From positions 2,604,001 through 2,668,000 of the forward strand of contig NW_025408668.1 in the NCBI RefSeq assembly GCF_020360975.1: DNA of 64,000 bases, given 5' to 3'. How positions within the stretch are numbered: position 1 is the stretch's first letter; each line of letters begins with the position of its first letter. Source of the DNA: Hirsutella rhossiliensis. Taxonomy: Eukaryota > Ascomycota > Sordariomycetes > Hypocreales > Ophiocordycipitaceae. The notes below the pieces were generated by a model that saw nothing but the letters and a program-made list of their open reading frames with translations, was not told the DNA's origin and ran no database searches. Both the position numbers and the translations under genes were made by a program. Below, one piece after another: positions 1 to 11,311 of the stretch.

Positions 1-1023
1 TATAATATAAGTAGTAGCTATTAGCCTTTCTTTTCCCGATTTCCTTACTTATTACTTACTTTACCTACTACTTAAAGTATAAGATAGTATAAAGGGTATT
101 TAGTAATAACTTCCTACTACGTTTAGCTTAGTTTATATAAGTAGCTAATATTAAGGTATCCCTATTAGTATTAATAGTTAGCTATTCCTTTTATAAAGGG
201 GCAGTAATCCTATTACTACTATATAGCGTATACTTATAAAGCTTTTAGAAACGCAGCGTTTACTTATAGCCCTATACTACCTTTATTAACCGGCTTACGT
301 ACTCGCTATAGTTAGTAGGTATAATTATAAGGATAAGTAGCTCTTATAGGGCTAGCGTAATTAAGTTCTATAACTATATAAGCTTCGCGCTATCTTCTTA
401 TACTATAGTTCCCGCTACTTATAAGAGCGTCTCTTTAAAGTTAGGGAGGAATTCGCTAAAGGTCTAACCGTCCCTCTACCTAAGGGTCTATAGCTTATCC
501 TACGCCTTCTCCCGCTCTTATACGTTGCCGAACGTATATATAAGGTATTAAAAGAAGTCCTATAAGTCGCGTTTACCCTTAAGGCCGCCCTTATCTTAGA
601 ATCTAGAGATCCGCTATATCTAAGGCTCTAGTAGTATATAAAGGAGCGAATACTATACTATATTACGATAGCCGTTTAAGCCTTATTTCTTATTTATTAT
701 AAACTTTATTTATAGCTAGCTAAGAAAGAAGTAAAAGGACTTAAGCTTACTATCTTAAGTCGGCTAAAAAAGTAGCTTCTACGTTAGTAGTGCCGCCGCT
801 ATAACTAATATTATAGAGGTCGTAGGGGTTAACGCTAGTCTTATAGATAGCTCTCTTAGTATAGTAAGAACCTTATTCTTCTCGCTAGCTATTGCGCTTT
901 TAATCGCTTTTAAGATAGCTATAATACTTCCTATCCGCTTAAGGGGTAGCGGGTTACTCCTTTAAGAAAGCAGTACCCTTTTTAAGGAGATATCTATTAG
1001 ATCTATTAGTTAATAGCTTATAC
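1..1023 (-). pseudogene. RIP-degraded gag region of Gypsy family A (copy A-8, 5' part)
   Basis: This stretch aligns base for base, without length change, with 21315-22337 of the full-length element A-1. Read on the minus strand in A-1, it shows a Gypsy-type Gag core: a segment resembling TFGNV followed by a Leu/Lys/Arg-rich stretch, then FSEFLPNFKETLLQVVGT and an ITLALELL-like helix, the usual order in retrotransposon capsid proteins that pack element RNA. Here nearly every CpA/TpG has become TpA, so many TAG/TAA codons interrupt the frame. The rest of this copy lies left of the window. It joins the LTR at 1024, which is the 5' LTR in the minus orientation. Confidence 0.75.
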
Positions 1024-1209
1024 TATTATAGAGTAAGTAGAGGCGTATATATAGGTGCTATCTATAGGATAATATTAATAAGCTATATAGAGCTCTTTTA
1101 TATATAGCTAGCCTATATATATATATATAGGATCCGGCCCTTTATATATAACTATATAGCTTAGGCTATAGCTTAAGCCTATAACCTATAATAGTTAAAG
1201 ACTCTTATA
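1024..1209 (-). repeat. LTR of Gypsy family A (copy A-8)
   Basis: A 186-bp LTR, the same length as the other A LTRs at 15546, 22338, 58041 and 58714. It starts tattatagag (ancestrally TGTTACGGAG) and ends actcttata (ancestral ...TTACA/TATACA-like end), so the TG...CA termini are RIP-mutated. It belongs to a minus-strand element whose gag is at 1-1023. Its right edge abuts sequence equivalent to A-1 17260, so A-8 was inserted into another A copy. Confidence 0.8.
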
Positions 1210-3648
1210 CTATCGCGCTTATATTACTATAATTACATACTTTATTTTATTTACTTTATAGTCTTAGCTTAAGCTACTACTAATAGTTTATTAGTTTATT
1301 ATTCTTATTTATTAGCTTAAATAAGGCCTTAAACTTATTAAGGGCTATAGCTCTTATAAACTTATATATAGGTTCTTATATAAGGTCGAGATACCTATAT
1401 TACTTAATAAGGACCTTTTAGCGTTTCCCCTTACTAAACCTTTTCTAGTATATAGCTTATATTTCTTTAACCTTAAACTCGTTCTTTCTTTTTACCTTAA
1501 TTATAAGCGGTTAAGCGTCCGCTACTTTTTATTTAAATAGTAAGTTAAAAAAGGCTTAGTAAAAGAGGTCTATATTAATTTTATTATAGACCCTTATTAA
1601 AAAACTATTAAGCTTTATAACTTATAAACTAATAACTCTTTATACTATAAACTTTATATATAGCTAGTTAAGCTTCTTTTTTAGCTATACCGACCTATAG
1701 TTATAAAGGTCTAGCTATACCTTATTCCTTACTATAAACTTATTTACTAGAGCCTTAGTCTTATTAACGTACTACTTTTAATCTTATACTATAGTAGCTA
1801 TCGCGGATTAATAATAATCTATAGTCTCTTATAGCTTTTATATAAATATAGAGGCGCGGCCTTTTAATAATAAATTACTATACTACTCTACTATTATATT
1901 TATAGTAAAAGGAACTAATAAGAGCGGTTTAAAGCTATACGTTATAAAGAAAGGGGCTATCTTAATAAAGGTATATAGTTTACTATTTAATATAAGTTAA
2001 GTTATAAAGAGCTACTAGTCTTAGTCTACTTAGTTATAATCTATAATAGCTTATAAGTAAGCTTATACCTCTTAGTTAACCTTCTTAAGCCCTTTATTAG
2101 TTTATAAGTAATATACTATACTAAGTAGCTATATAATTTAAAGTAGCTAATATAAGTACTATTAAAAGCGGCTAGTTTAATTTAATCCCTTATTACTTAT
2201 AATAAAAGCTAGCTAGCTATATAAGCGGGCTTAGTATTATAAAAAGCGCTCTATATAAGCCTTTATATCTATAAATAGTATTAGCTTTAATACTATAAAC
2301 TTACTAAGTTAGTCCTTAATTACTTATATATAGCGGTTACCGCTTTTTATAAGTAAGAGGTTTATTATAAAGTCTATATATATATATATATAAAACTAGT
2401 TAGGTACTAAAAGCTACTTAAGTAGCCCCTTAAGCTATACCTTTTAAATCTTAATATAGCTATAAATATCGTAGTTATAAAGGAAGTAATAAATATAGTA
2501 CTATAAAAAGGGCTAGTAAAAGTCCCTTATAAGGCCTACTACTATACCTTACTAGCCTAGGTAACCTATAATACTAAAGTTATAGATAAGCTAAACTAGC
2601 TTTCCTTAAAGCTCATTTTATTTATCTAGCTTTAGCGGTCTATCTTTCTCCTTAGCTTCTATAGTATATAGTATACCTAGTACCTATAATCTCCCCTACT
2701 AATATAAGTATCCTTATAAGTTAATATAATAGTTAGCTACTTATACTTTTAGCTTTAGCTTTAGATCTAAGCGTTATATACTAAACTTAATAGCGCGGTA
2801 TACGCTCTTATAAGTATAGTCTAGAAATAATATCTTATCCTATAAGCGTTAAAGGACTTTATCTTAGAATACCCTTACTACGCGCGCCTTAAGGCCGGTC
2901 TATCCCTCCTCTTTAAACTAAGGTAAGGGTATAAGAAGGTACTTATCTATTAGCCCTATACCTTCCTTTATAAAGGAAGCTCTTATATAGGTCTATAGCG
3001 CTTCTTATAGGATAAGCTATAGGTCTTACGCTTTAATATCCGCTCTTATTAGCTAGTCTTAATCTCTTTAAGAAAGCGCGTTTAGTACTATAGAGTCCTA
3101 CCTTAGCTAGTACTTAATCGCGAAGTTAAAGTATAAAAGGTACTCCGCTTAGCGGGCTTACTACTTTAAGAGGTAATAATAGGTTATAAAGTACTTAAGG
3201 TTCTTATAATCTATAAGAACTTTAAAGCTCTTATAGCTTTAAAGCTCTACTTACTATTACTTAAGGTAGCTAATAATTACTAGTATCTCTTTATTATAAA
3301 TAATATAATTCCGCTTTACTAAGGTTAGCTTATAAGAGTAGAACGCTATTAATTACTTCTACTTATTTACTTTTTAAAAGAGCGTCCCTTTAAGCGCTTA
3401 GCTACTATAGTTTACTTTAACTAATATAGACTAAGTAAAGTCCTACTAAAGTAGTACTAAGGCTTATAAGAATAGGTCCTTAAGTATATAGAACGCTCCC
3501 TCTTATATAGGCCCTTAATAAAAGGTAGACCTTTTCTTAGTAATCTTATTTAAAGGTATTATAATATAAGAAAAGCCCTTAATAAATATCCTATAATAGT
3601 TTATAAACCTTAAAAAGCTTTATATACTTATTTATATAGTTAGGGCTA
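1210..3648 (-). pseudogene. Gypsy family A pol 3' part: chromodomain, integrase, RNase H (copy A-2)
   Basis: Aligns with A-1 17260-19700. On the minus strand the order from high to low coordinates is RNase H, then integrase, then a chromodomain near 1380-1510 equivalent to A-1 17440-17570. In A-1 the integrase core reads IDFITDL and later SNKGS (family SDRGS), and the RNase H shows YKLTLVERNYAIYNKEILAI. This copy is more AT-rich than A-1 and is broken in every domain. It is interrupted at 3649 by element D-1 with a CTTAG duplication and resumes at 12402. Confidence 0.75.
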
Positions 3649-3653
3649 CTTAG
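3649..3653. repeat. Target-site duplication of D-1 (left)
   Basis: CTTAG, repeated at 12397-12401 immediately outside the right LTR of D-1. The A-type sequence continues across the pair (compare A-1 around 19700), so it marks an insertion into A-2. Confidence 0.85.
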
Positions 3654-3910
3654 TATTAAGGGCTAGCGTATACTTAGTATAGTAGTATAAGGCTAAATAG
3701 TTATTTATTTAAAGCTAAGAAGAAAGGAGGAAAACTTTATTTTAGTCGCGCTAGTTATCTATCTTCCTTAGTCCTTAGCTCGACCTATATTTAAGTACTA
3801 TTTAGCTTAAGTTTAGGTCGAGCTCTACTTATATATAGGTTTACTTTAGCTTAACTTTAGTATAGTCGCTATAGTATAACCTTAGCCTTTTATAAGTATA
3901 GCTTATAATA
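3654..3910 (-). repeat. LTR of family D (D-1, 3' LTR in minus orientation)
   Basis: 257 bp, starting tattaagggc and ending gcttataata. The better preserved copy at 42592-42848 shows tattaggggc...gcccgtaata, so the ancestral termini were the inverted pair TGTTAGGGGC/GCCCGTAACA. Confidence 0.88.
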
Positions 3911-4133
3911 CTACCCTTACCTTCCTTCTTTTCTTAGTAGTATTCTTATTCCTCTTTTATTACCTTTTTATTATTACCCTTTTTTATTTCTTAAGTATAC
4001 GCGGTTACTTCCTTTTACTTTACGCTTACCTTATCCCTTTATATACCGCCCTTTTATATACTTATTCCGCTTTATTCCTCCCTCTTCTATATATATACCC
4101 TTATACTTTACTAACTATACGTATACCCTACTA

Positions 4134-4141
4134 TATATAAA
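4134..4141 (+). promoter_or_regulatory. TATA box upstream of the antisense frame of D-1
   Basis: TATATAAA lies on the plus strand, opposite to gag-pol. It is followed by about 60 bp of almost pure C/T (runs of cttttt and ctttc) before the start of a plus-strand frame at 4205. D-2 keeps the same arrangement at 36467. TATA plus a pyrimidine-rich tract is the usual core promoter layout of highly expressed fungal genes; the assignment is inferred. Confidence 0.45.
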
Positions 4142-4204
4142 TACCCCTTTTCTTTCCCCTCTCCTTTTTCTTTTCTTTTTCTTCTTTTAAGCTTTACTTC
4201 CTCT

Positions 4205-4930
4205 ATGCGCGCGCCCTTACTTTACTTAATTTCTATCTCCGCTCCGTGCTATATTATAACTACTATAGGCCCTTATATACCCGCTAGCTTCTTTACTCCG
4301 CGTAGCGGTACCCCGCTTCTTAGTACGCTAAGCGACTATACCCTACTACCCTCGCGCTAGTTAATACGTCTACTTACGTTTCCTAGTAAGTATAGTATAA
4401 CTTATAGTACTATTATATAGCGGCTACCCTATCTTACTTATATAAGCTAAATAACGTCGCTAAATATTAAGATATAATATAGTACCTATTAAAACTAAGT
4501 ATCGCTATATACTTATAACTACTTTACTTATACCTATACTAAATTATACTACCTCCTTATCTATTACTCTCCCTTAACTTTATATAATAGGATACTAATA
4601 CGATAGTAGTATACTAAAAATATAATCGCCGCTACTAATACCTTTTAAGACTATACGTTTTAAAAGATATTTAATAACTATTAAAGCGACCTTTATATAT
4701 ATACTTTATTCTCCCTTTAACCTTATCCTACTACTTATCTTTAACTATTATTTTAGTATACTAAGCTTACCTACGTTACTATATTTATACGCTAGGCCTA
4801 AATATATCTTAATATCTTAAAGTAATTAGGTAGTAGTTAAGGGGCGTTTATAGTTAGTTAAAATTAAGTTAGTATCCTTAGTACGTCCTATTATATCTAT
4901 ATCTTATTTTATTATATCTTACTTTTATCC
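4205..4930 (+). pseudogene. Antisense frame of family D (D-1), unknown function
   Basis: A plus-strand reading frame, opposite to gag-pol, begins around 4205 (MRAPLLYL...) and runs to roughly 4930 with TAG/TAA where Gln codons would have stood. The same frame is kept in D-2 (36536 onward), where it reads STPRSGTPPPSTLGDYTLPP and later QIYLNILKQLSGSQRAFIVS. The ATG here is ACG in D-2, so it may be a secondary C-to-T product and the true start may be elsewhere. Because TGA is almost absent from RIPped DNA, Gln-type stops alone prove nothing; support comes from the upstream TATA and C/T tract, the protein-like composition and the frame kept in both copies. I recognise no domain. Confidence 0.35.
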
Positions 4931-5179
4931 TTATCCTTATCTATCCTTTATCGCTATTTATCTTATATTTATCCTTTATTTATTCTTTATTATTTCCCTT
5001 TAATACTATAGTTTTTCTTTATCCTTTCTTTATTCTTTAGTAAGCGTCCTTTAACTCTTACCTTTTTTTCTTTCTCCCTTTTTTATCCTTTACTTCCCCT
5101 TCCTTATCTTCCGCCCTCCTTTTATTCCTTTTCTCTTACCCCTCTTTTATTATTCTCCCTTATATTTCCCTACTATCTC

Positions 5180-8100
5180 TTAAATCTCTTTAAGGCTTCT
5201 ATATCCTAGAAGTCGTTTAATAAGTACTACGATATATTTACGTACCCTTACTACTTTATAAGCACCTATCGCTATCTACCCTTCCCTTTTTACTTCTACC
5301 GCGCTTATTAAATCTCTTTAATAATATACTTAGGCTTATTATCCTCCTTAATTACTAATAGCGGTTAGTAGTTATCGACTACCTATCTAAGTAAAAGGTT
5401 ATTTACCGCTTAGTAGAGAAATTCTATATAAAGCCTCTTATATACCCTCCTTAATATATCGAGCTTAACTATATATAAGCTTACTACCTTTATTATAGTA
5501 TACTTTTAGTATAGCTAGTTAAGCTTCTTATATAGCCGGTTAGTTATATATTTAGCTATATCTACTTATACTTTATCGCTTACTTTAAACCTCTTTATAA
5601 GGGCTCTCTTTTAATTTATTATTTCCTTTTATCTTACCTATACCGCGATAATAGCGGTTTATAAGAAGTTAGTTACCTCTCTTATCCTTTAAGCGAGCTC
5701 CCTTACCCCCCTTACTTTTAGCGCTAGCGGCCCTTTTACCCTTACTATTTAGACTAGCTTAATATTATATCTATATATTATAAAGAATAAGCTTACGCTT
5801 ATTATCGACGCTATATAATTATTTAGTATAGCCTATATATATAGTAGCTATACTCCTTAGTTATCCTAGCTATAGTAAACGTATACCTAAAGGTATACTT
5901 ATACCTCTTAGTTCGCGCGCTTAGTTAACCTATCTATTTATAGGTAGTACGCTAAACTTAACTTCCTTTATACTTTTATTTATCTATAAAACTCCCTTTA
6001 AAAGTTTCCTATTTAGTTCGTTCCTTTATTTAATATAATCGACCTTAGTATCCTATAAAAGTAAAAGTAAGCTTAAAGGAACCTTATTATATATACTACT
6101 ACCCTTATTATTAATATAGCTTTAAGCGTTACTACCTTTATTAGCTAGTCTATAATTACCTAAAGGTACCTTATACCTTCTATCTTAGTTAGCGGTAGTT
6201 TAACTATAAAGTCTATTAATAGGTATATAAACGGTTAGGATAGCAATAATAAGGGCTTTAGGAGTCCTTTTTAAAGCTACCTCTATATATACCCCTTCTT
6301 ATATAGTTTATAGTTAGTAACGAGCTACCTTACCGTCGCTAACTAGCTAGGTTAAAAGAACTCTTAGGCTAGTATCGCTAAGGTCCCTTCTCTCCTTAAG
6401 TATCCTACTACTATTAAGTTATATATCTACTAAGCTATCTATATATAAAGTATATCTTATTCCTTAGCTTCCTTTCCTTTATAGTACTTTAGCCTCCTTA
6501 ATACTTATAGCTTATTATAAAAGTATAACTATCTCTTAACGTTAATTATATATTTACTTAGCTATACCTTTAATTACTATTTTAATACTAGCGATCGCTC
6601 CCCTTGATATATTACTTAAAATACCGCTTAGTACTCTTTATCTATTCCTAGCGCCTTTATTTACTTCTCTTATAGCTCTTAGTCGTTAAATATTAATATA
6701 AGGTTAGCCTATTCCTAGGGTATATTTCGGCCTAAGTTTAAGTTAAGTTTTAGTCGGTTATTGCCCTTATTTACCTCTTCCTTAGGTTATCTAATAAGCC
6801 CCCTTACTCCGCTAATATATACTACCGCGCTTACCCCTCCTCTACCTACTTATAAAGCCGCTACTACCGCTATATCTTAAGTTAAGCGTCTTAGTAAGTT
6901 AGCGTATTAGCCCTTAATAGGAACTAAGCGGCCTTATAAGTATATAGTCTCTAAAATTATCTAGACTACCCGCCCTATCTCCCTTTTATCTATTTCGCCT
7001 ACCGGCCGATCCTACTTATAGCGGGATAGCGCGTTAGGTACTACCGCTAGCCTCCTTAGCTAGAACTTTAATATAAAGTTATAGGATATAAGCTCTATTA
7101 CTTATTAGCTCTATCTCTCGTTTAACTTTTTCTTTATTATAAAGTACCTTAAGTTATTATAGTTAGTTAGTACTATAAAAGTAGTTATATTTTAAAGTCT
7201 TACTCCTTAAAAGTCTAAGTACTATATAATTATAAGTATCTCTTTATTATAGATTAAGTAGTTATACTCTACTAGGTTTAGTCTCTTTAAAAAGAATCTT
7301 ACTAGGTATTATATACCGTTTAGCCTTACTTATATAAGCGCCCTTCTTATTATATATCTAAAATAGTCTACTTTTAAGTATATATCTCTCTCTAGGTTAT
7401 AGAGTTATAGTACTAAAGCGTTATAAAAGGCGTTTTAAATAAACTTAAACGCTACTTAGTACTTATCTATCTACTTAAAGATTATACCTTTTTTATAAAG
7501 GCCGTCTAGGTATACTAATACCTTTACGTAAAGTAATATAAAGGCTTAGTAGTAGTTCGTAAAGCTAAGGAAGCTCTAGACTCCTCTTACGTTCTAAGGT
7601 GCCTACTAAGTCTATATTACTTAGATCTTCTCTAGGTTATATCGAACCTTACCCCTTACCTATATAATAAAGCTTAGGTACTTAACCTCCTTTATCGTAA
7701 AGTTGTACTTCCTTAGGTCTAGCGTTAAGCCCGCTTCTTATAGCTTTTAAAGTACCCTCGCTACTTTTTTTTAATAGTCTTAGAAATACCTTAATAAGTA
7801 AATTAAGATATTATCTAGATATACTATAACGAAATTATATAGGTACTCCCTTAGTACCTTATTAATATATTATTAAAAGGTAGCTAGCGTCCTTATTAAG
7901 CTAAATAAGTATACCTACTATTTAAATAATTTAAACCTTATCTAGAAAGCTATCTTAAACTTATAGCTCTTTACTATTTAGATCTTATAAAACGCCGCTA
8001 TAGTATTAAGCTTTATAAACTACTTTACCTTTATAAGTATTTATAGTATCTTTATATTTAAGGGTAGCGCGTACCTATCCCTCTTTATAATTACGTTTAA

Positions 8101-9428
8101 GGCTTAGTAGTTATAGTAAAATTATAAGTAACTATTTAACTTTTAAGTAAATAGTACTAAGGCCGCGGCTAAGGAGCTACTTAGGTAGATTAGGTTTACT
8201 TTTATTAGCTCGCTTAAGGTCTTTCTTAGTACTAAGAGTTCGTCCCTTAATATATTATAAAGGGGTCCTTATAATAGTAAGGGCTCTACCCCGTTCTTAT
8301 TTAATACTAGGTTAATCTTATAGTCTACCTTTAGCCTATATAGGGGTATCTTTAAAGCCTTTTTAAGTATAAAGAGGTTTAGGTATATATCTAGCGCTTA
8401 CTTTAAAACGTAGTCTACTAGGTCTACCGCTATCTTTAGCTAGAGCGATTTCTCTATATCCTTTATTATAATTACCTAGATATTAACTATTTTCTATCTC
8501 TCTTTATTATCCCTTACTACCTTCTTCCTTTAATATTCCGCTATAAATACTACCGCGCTAATAATCCTTACCTCTTAAATCTATTTTACCCTCTTTATTA
8601 CTTCTAATCCCTATAAGCCTATTTAGATCTTAGCCTTACTATACTAAATCTAATCTCTTACTATATTATATATAACCTAGTTCTTTTTTATTTATAGCCT
8701 CCTTAAGAATATATCGAAGCTTAGCTTAAGGACTATATATATAAAAGTCTACTTTATATAGCTATTAATATTTATCTTAAATACTACGATTATTTTTATT
8801 TATAGGGCTAGAGTATCGTTTAAGAATAGCCTTAGTTATCTTTTCTTTTTATTAGTAAGAGGTATCTATAACTTTATTACTACCCTCTTACTTACTATAA
8901 TATAGTATTTATAGCTAGTATTTATAAATATATTAAGCTTTTTCTTCTTATTAATACTTACCCTTTATATTACTAGGCCTAGTATAAAGTAGTCCCTTAT
9001 TAACTTTTAAGCTTCTTACTATTTCTCTTTTACCCTTAGCGCCTAACTTTATACTAAGGTTCCTTTTTTTCTAAGTTATTATTATTCTTAGCGCCCTTCT
9101 CTTTCTTTATTATACCCGCCTTTTAAGGTTCTTACCTCCTCCTCTTATAATAAAGCGCGATATATCCTTTAACTCTATAGTTAAAGTATATTTAACTCTT
9201 TAGCTAGCTCTACCCTTCCCTTTATTTATCTAAGGCGTTAATACTAGTTATTAAGGTATCCTTATCTTTATCTTTCCTTTCTTAAAGGTATATATCTACT
9301 AGTTTCTTTTAGTTTAAAAGGGGTTATCTTATTTACTAGACCCTCTTTAGCTTAGCTATTATTTACGCTACCTAATTAATATAAGCGGCGAAGCTTAATA
9401 TAAGGAGGTCGACTATAGCTAATACCTT
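5180..9428 (-). pseudogene. Gypsy family D pol (D-1): RT, RNase H, integrase, chromodomain
   Basis: Minus-strand pol of a chromovirus. RT is recognised by YLDNILIY (codons at 7810-7821), the family YxDD box with its second Asp changed to Asn by a TpG-to-TpA change. The C-terminal chromodomain lies near 5180-5340 by alignment with D-2, where YIVKEI...RGRGR...VLIK..GYI...PLDNF...TEALEGF is legible. Integrase and RNase H lie between. Pol would produce cDNA and integrate it, with the chromodomain steering to methylated chromatin; none of this is functional here. F-1 is inserted just upstream of pol, between pol and gag. Confidence 0.8.
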
Positions 9429-9433
9429 ATAAA

Positions 9434-9610
9434 TATTACGGAGTAGGTAGAAGCGTAGGCTTAGGTGCGGTCTATTAAAAGAAGGTTAATAATCTATAAA
9501 GGGGAAAAGGAAGAGAAGTACGGGCCTAGCCTATATAAGCGTAAAGGCCGCTTATATATAGACTTAGCCTAGACCCTAGTCTAGGCCTATATAAGGCAAA
9601 AGCCCTTAAA
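9434..9610 (-). repeat. LTR of F-1 (left)
   Basis: 177 bp, tattacggag...agcccttaaa. It matches the LTRs at 11130, 23695 and 33719, and contains the palindromic core ctagaccctagtctagg. Confidence 0.85.
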
Positions 9611-9945
9611 TTATACCCCTACTTAGCTTTTAAAGAGGCGCGCCTTTAAATAATACCTAATACTACGCCTAGGGGGACGGAACCCTCGCGCGGACTATAT
9701 ACGCCTAGTCGCGGAAAAAACGTTAGTAAATAACGTATAATACCCTCCTAAGCGAGCTTCTTAGATAGACTATATTATTAGTAAGGGCCGCGCCCTAAGA
9801 GTCGGGCTTTAGTACTTATAGCTAGGGAGCAAAGGTATATAGAATAGTAGGTAGCTAGCTTTAGTAAGCTTATAGTATCCCGCCCCCCCTATATCGGCGC
9901 ACGGTAGTAGCTCCTAGTACTATAATATAAGGGACGGTACTTTAG

Positions 9946-9960
9946 TATATAAGGCTCCGC
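9946..9960 (+). promoter_or_regulatory. Candidate TATA box for the F-1 frame
   Basis: tatataaggctccgctccc on the plus strand, about 50 bp before the frame starting at 10000. It is kept in F-2 near 32530. A promoter role is inferred only. Confidence 0.3.
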
Positions 9961-9999
9961 TCCCTCTTATATAGGGCTATACGGGCACTCCCTTTCGCT

Positions 10000-10986
10000 A
10001 TAGTTATATTATATTAACGGCCTTCTTATATCTTAGCTGCCCTTTCGGTCGCTATAGGCATACGTCCCGTCTATATAGCAGCTACTACCGTATACGAGGG
10101 AACGCCGACGAAGCCCATAGAGGCGTTACTAAGATTACTCGTTACTAGAGTCGCTATCGTCGAACCTAACCTCCTTTCCGTCCTAGCGCGTATGCCCCTC
10201 TACTACTTAGAGTACGTTTACCTACGCCTTTCGGCGCGGGTACTTTAAAAACTAGTAGGATTTACTACCGTAGCTTATATAGCGACCTTTCTATCGCTAC
10301 CTCTTTCTATCCTTAGTCCTTAAAGCGAAGATAGAGATATTTATAGTATTATTAGTATTATCCTCTTTTTATACTATAAAAAAAGATAAAAAAAGAAACT
10401 TATTACTACTAAGCTTATAAAGAAGGTAGACGAGATTAGTATATATATTTAATAGTATAGACCTTTTACTTAAATAGGTATACTAATCTATATTTAAGCT
10501 TATAACGAGGTAATTATACTTTACCGCGTTAGGCTAGCTATATACTTTTACTTAATAAAGTACCTTTTTAAACTATATAAGGTAGGCTAGAATAGCTTTA
10601 CTCCGCTTTTAATAGAGCGTTATAAGCTCCTAGCCTACCGACTTAGCTATATTAGGTTCGCCGTAATTAATATAGAGCTTTATAAGGAGGTCGGCTAGTC
10701 TATTTATACTAGTACGCGTAAACGGTAAGAGATACCTTTATAGGCGTAGGGATAGGCTCGCGTAAAGATAGTTAAATTAAGCGCGGATATCCCTTATTAT
10801 AGCGCTATTAGTATAGAGCTTCGCTTTTATATAAAGTAGCTATAGCTCGAGCTCTATAAAGGAGCCGTTAAACTTACTAAGGTATAGTAGTACCGCTCTT
10901 AGTCGTATAGAGCCCTACTATTATAAGAGGCTCTTAATTGCCTAAGCGAACTAAGTATTACGTTCGCCTTAATTTTATAACTATAA
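10000..10986 (+). pseudogene. 328-codon frame inside F-1, unknown protein
   Basis: Starting at an ATA (possibly a RIPped ATG) the plus-strand frame runs 328 codons to TAA at 10984. The same frame in F-2 (32589-33575) is exactly 328 codons, so the two mutated copies differ only by point changes. Legible parts include PVYIAATTVYEGTPTKPIEA, a hydrophobic segment GFTTVAYIATFLSLPLSIL that could span a membrane, a basic patch YKKRQKKK (Q from TAG/TAA) and a Leu-rich C-terminal half with RYKLLAYRLSYIRFAVINIE. It has no gag, protease, RT or integrase signature. If the element is transcribed on the minus strand, this frame is antisense. It could be a captured host gene or a shadow of structure; function unknown. 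Confidence 0.4.
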
Positions 10987-11129
10987 AAGTATAGATATTT
11001 TACGTAGATATATACTAGTATAAGCGGTTTAACTAAACTAAGTAATTAAACGTTGGCTTTAAAAGCAGCTAAAAACAGCTATTCTATATATAGGGATATA
11101 AAGAGGGTAAAATAAAGGGTAGATTATAC

Positions 11130-11306
11130 TATTATAAAGTAAGTAAAGGCATAGGCTTAGGTATAGTCTATTAAAAGAAGGTTAATAATCTATAAGAGGG
11201 AAAAGGAAGAAAAGTATAGGCCTAGCCTATATAAGCGCGGAGGCCGCTTATATATAGACTTAGCCTAGACCTTAGTCTAGGCCTATATAAGGTAAAAGCC
11301 CTTATA
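11130..11306 (-). repeat. LTR of F-1 (right, 5' LTR in the inferred minus orientation)
   Basis: 177 bp, tattataaag...agcccttata, flanked outside by ATAAA. Immediately to its left is attatac, equivalent to cttatac beside the 5' LTR of A-1. Confidence 0.85.
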
Positions 11307-11311
11307 ATAAA

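Larger units (their letters stand above)
9434..11306 (-). mobile_element. Short LTR element F-1 (non-autonomous), nested in D-1
   Basis: 1873 bp with two 177-bp LTRs (9434-9610 and 11130-11306) and a 5-bp ATAAA duplication at 9429-9433/11307-11311. The interior is only about 1.5 kb and has no gag, RT or integrase. The LTR starts TATTACGGAGTAGGTAGA, almost identical to the start of the family A LTR, and the purine tract beside the left LTR (complement of ttatacccct) sits where A has its polypurine tract. I infer a minus-strand transcript mobilised by family A proteins. The interior holds one plus-strand frame. Part of this copy keeps CpA/TpG (for example near 10035-10210), so it is less RIPped than F-2. 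Confidence 0.8.

Noticed and set aside
1090..1140. Microsatellite-like (ta)n runs
   Set aside because: Short, and present at the same place in the A LTRs; products of RIP in LTR sequence.
4205..4207. ATG of D-1 as a certain start codon
   Set aside because: D-2 has ACG at the same place, and a C-to-T change could have created the ATG, so it is not used as proof of a gene start.
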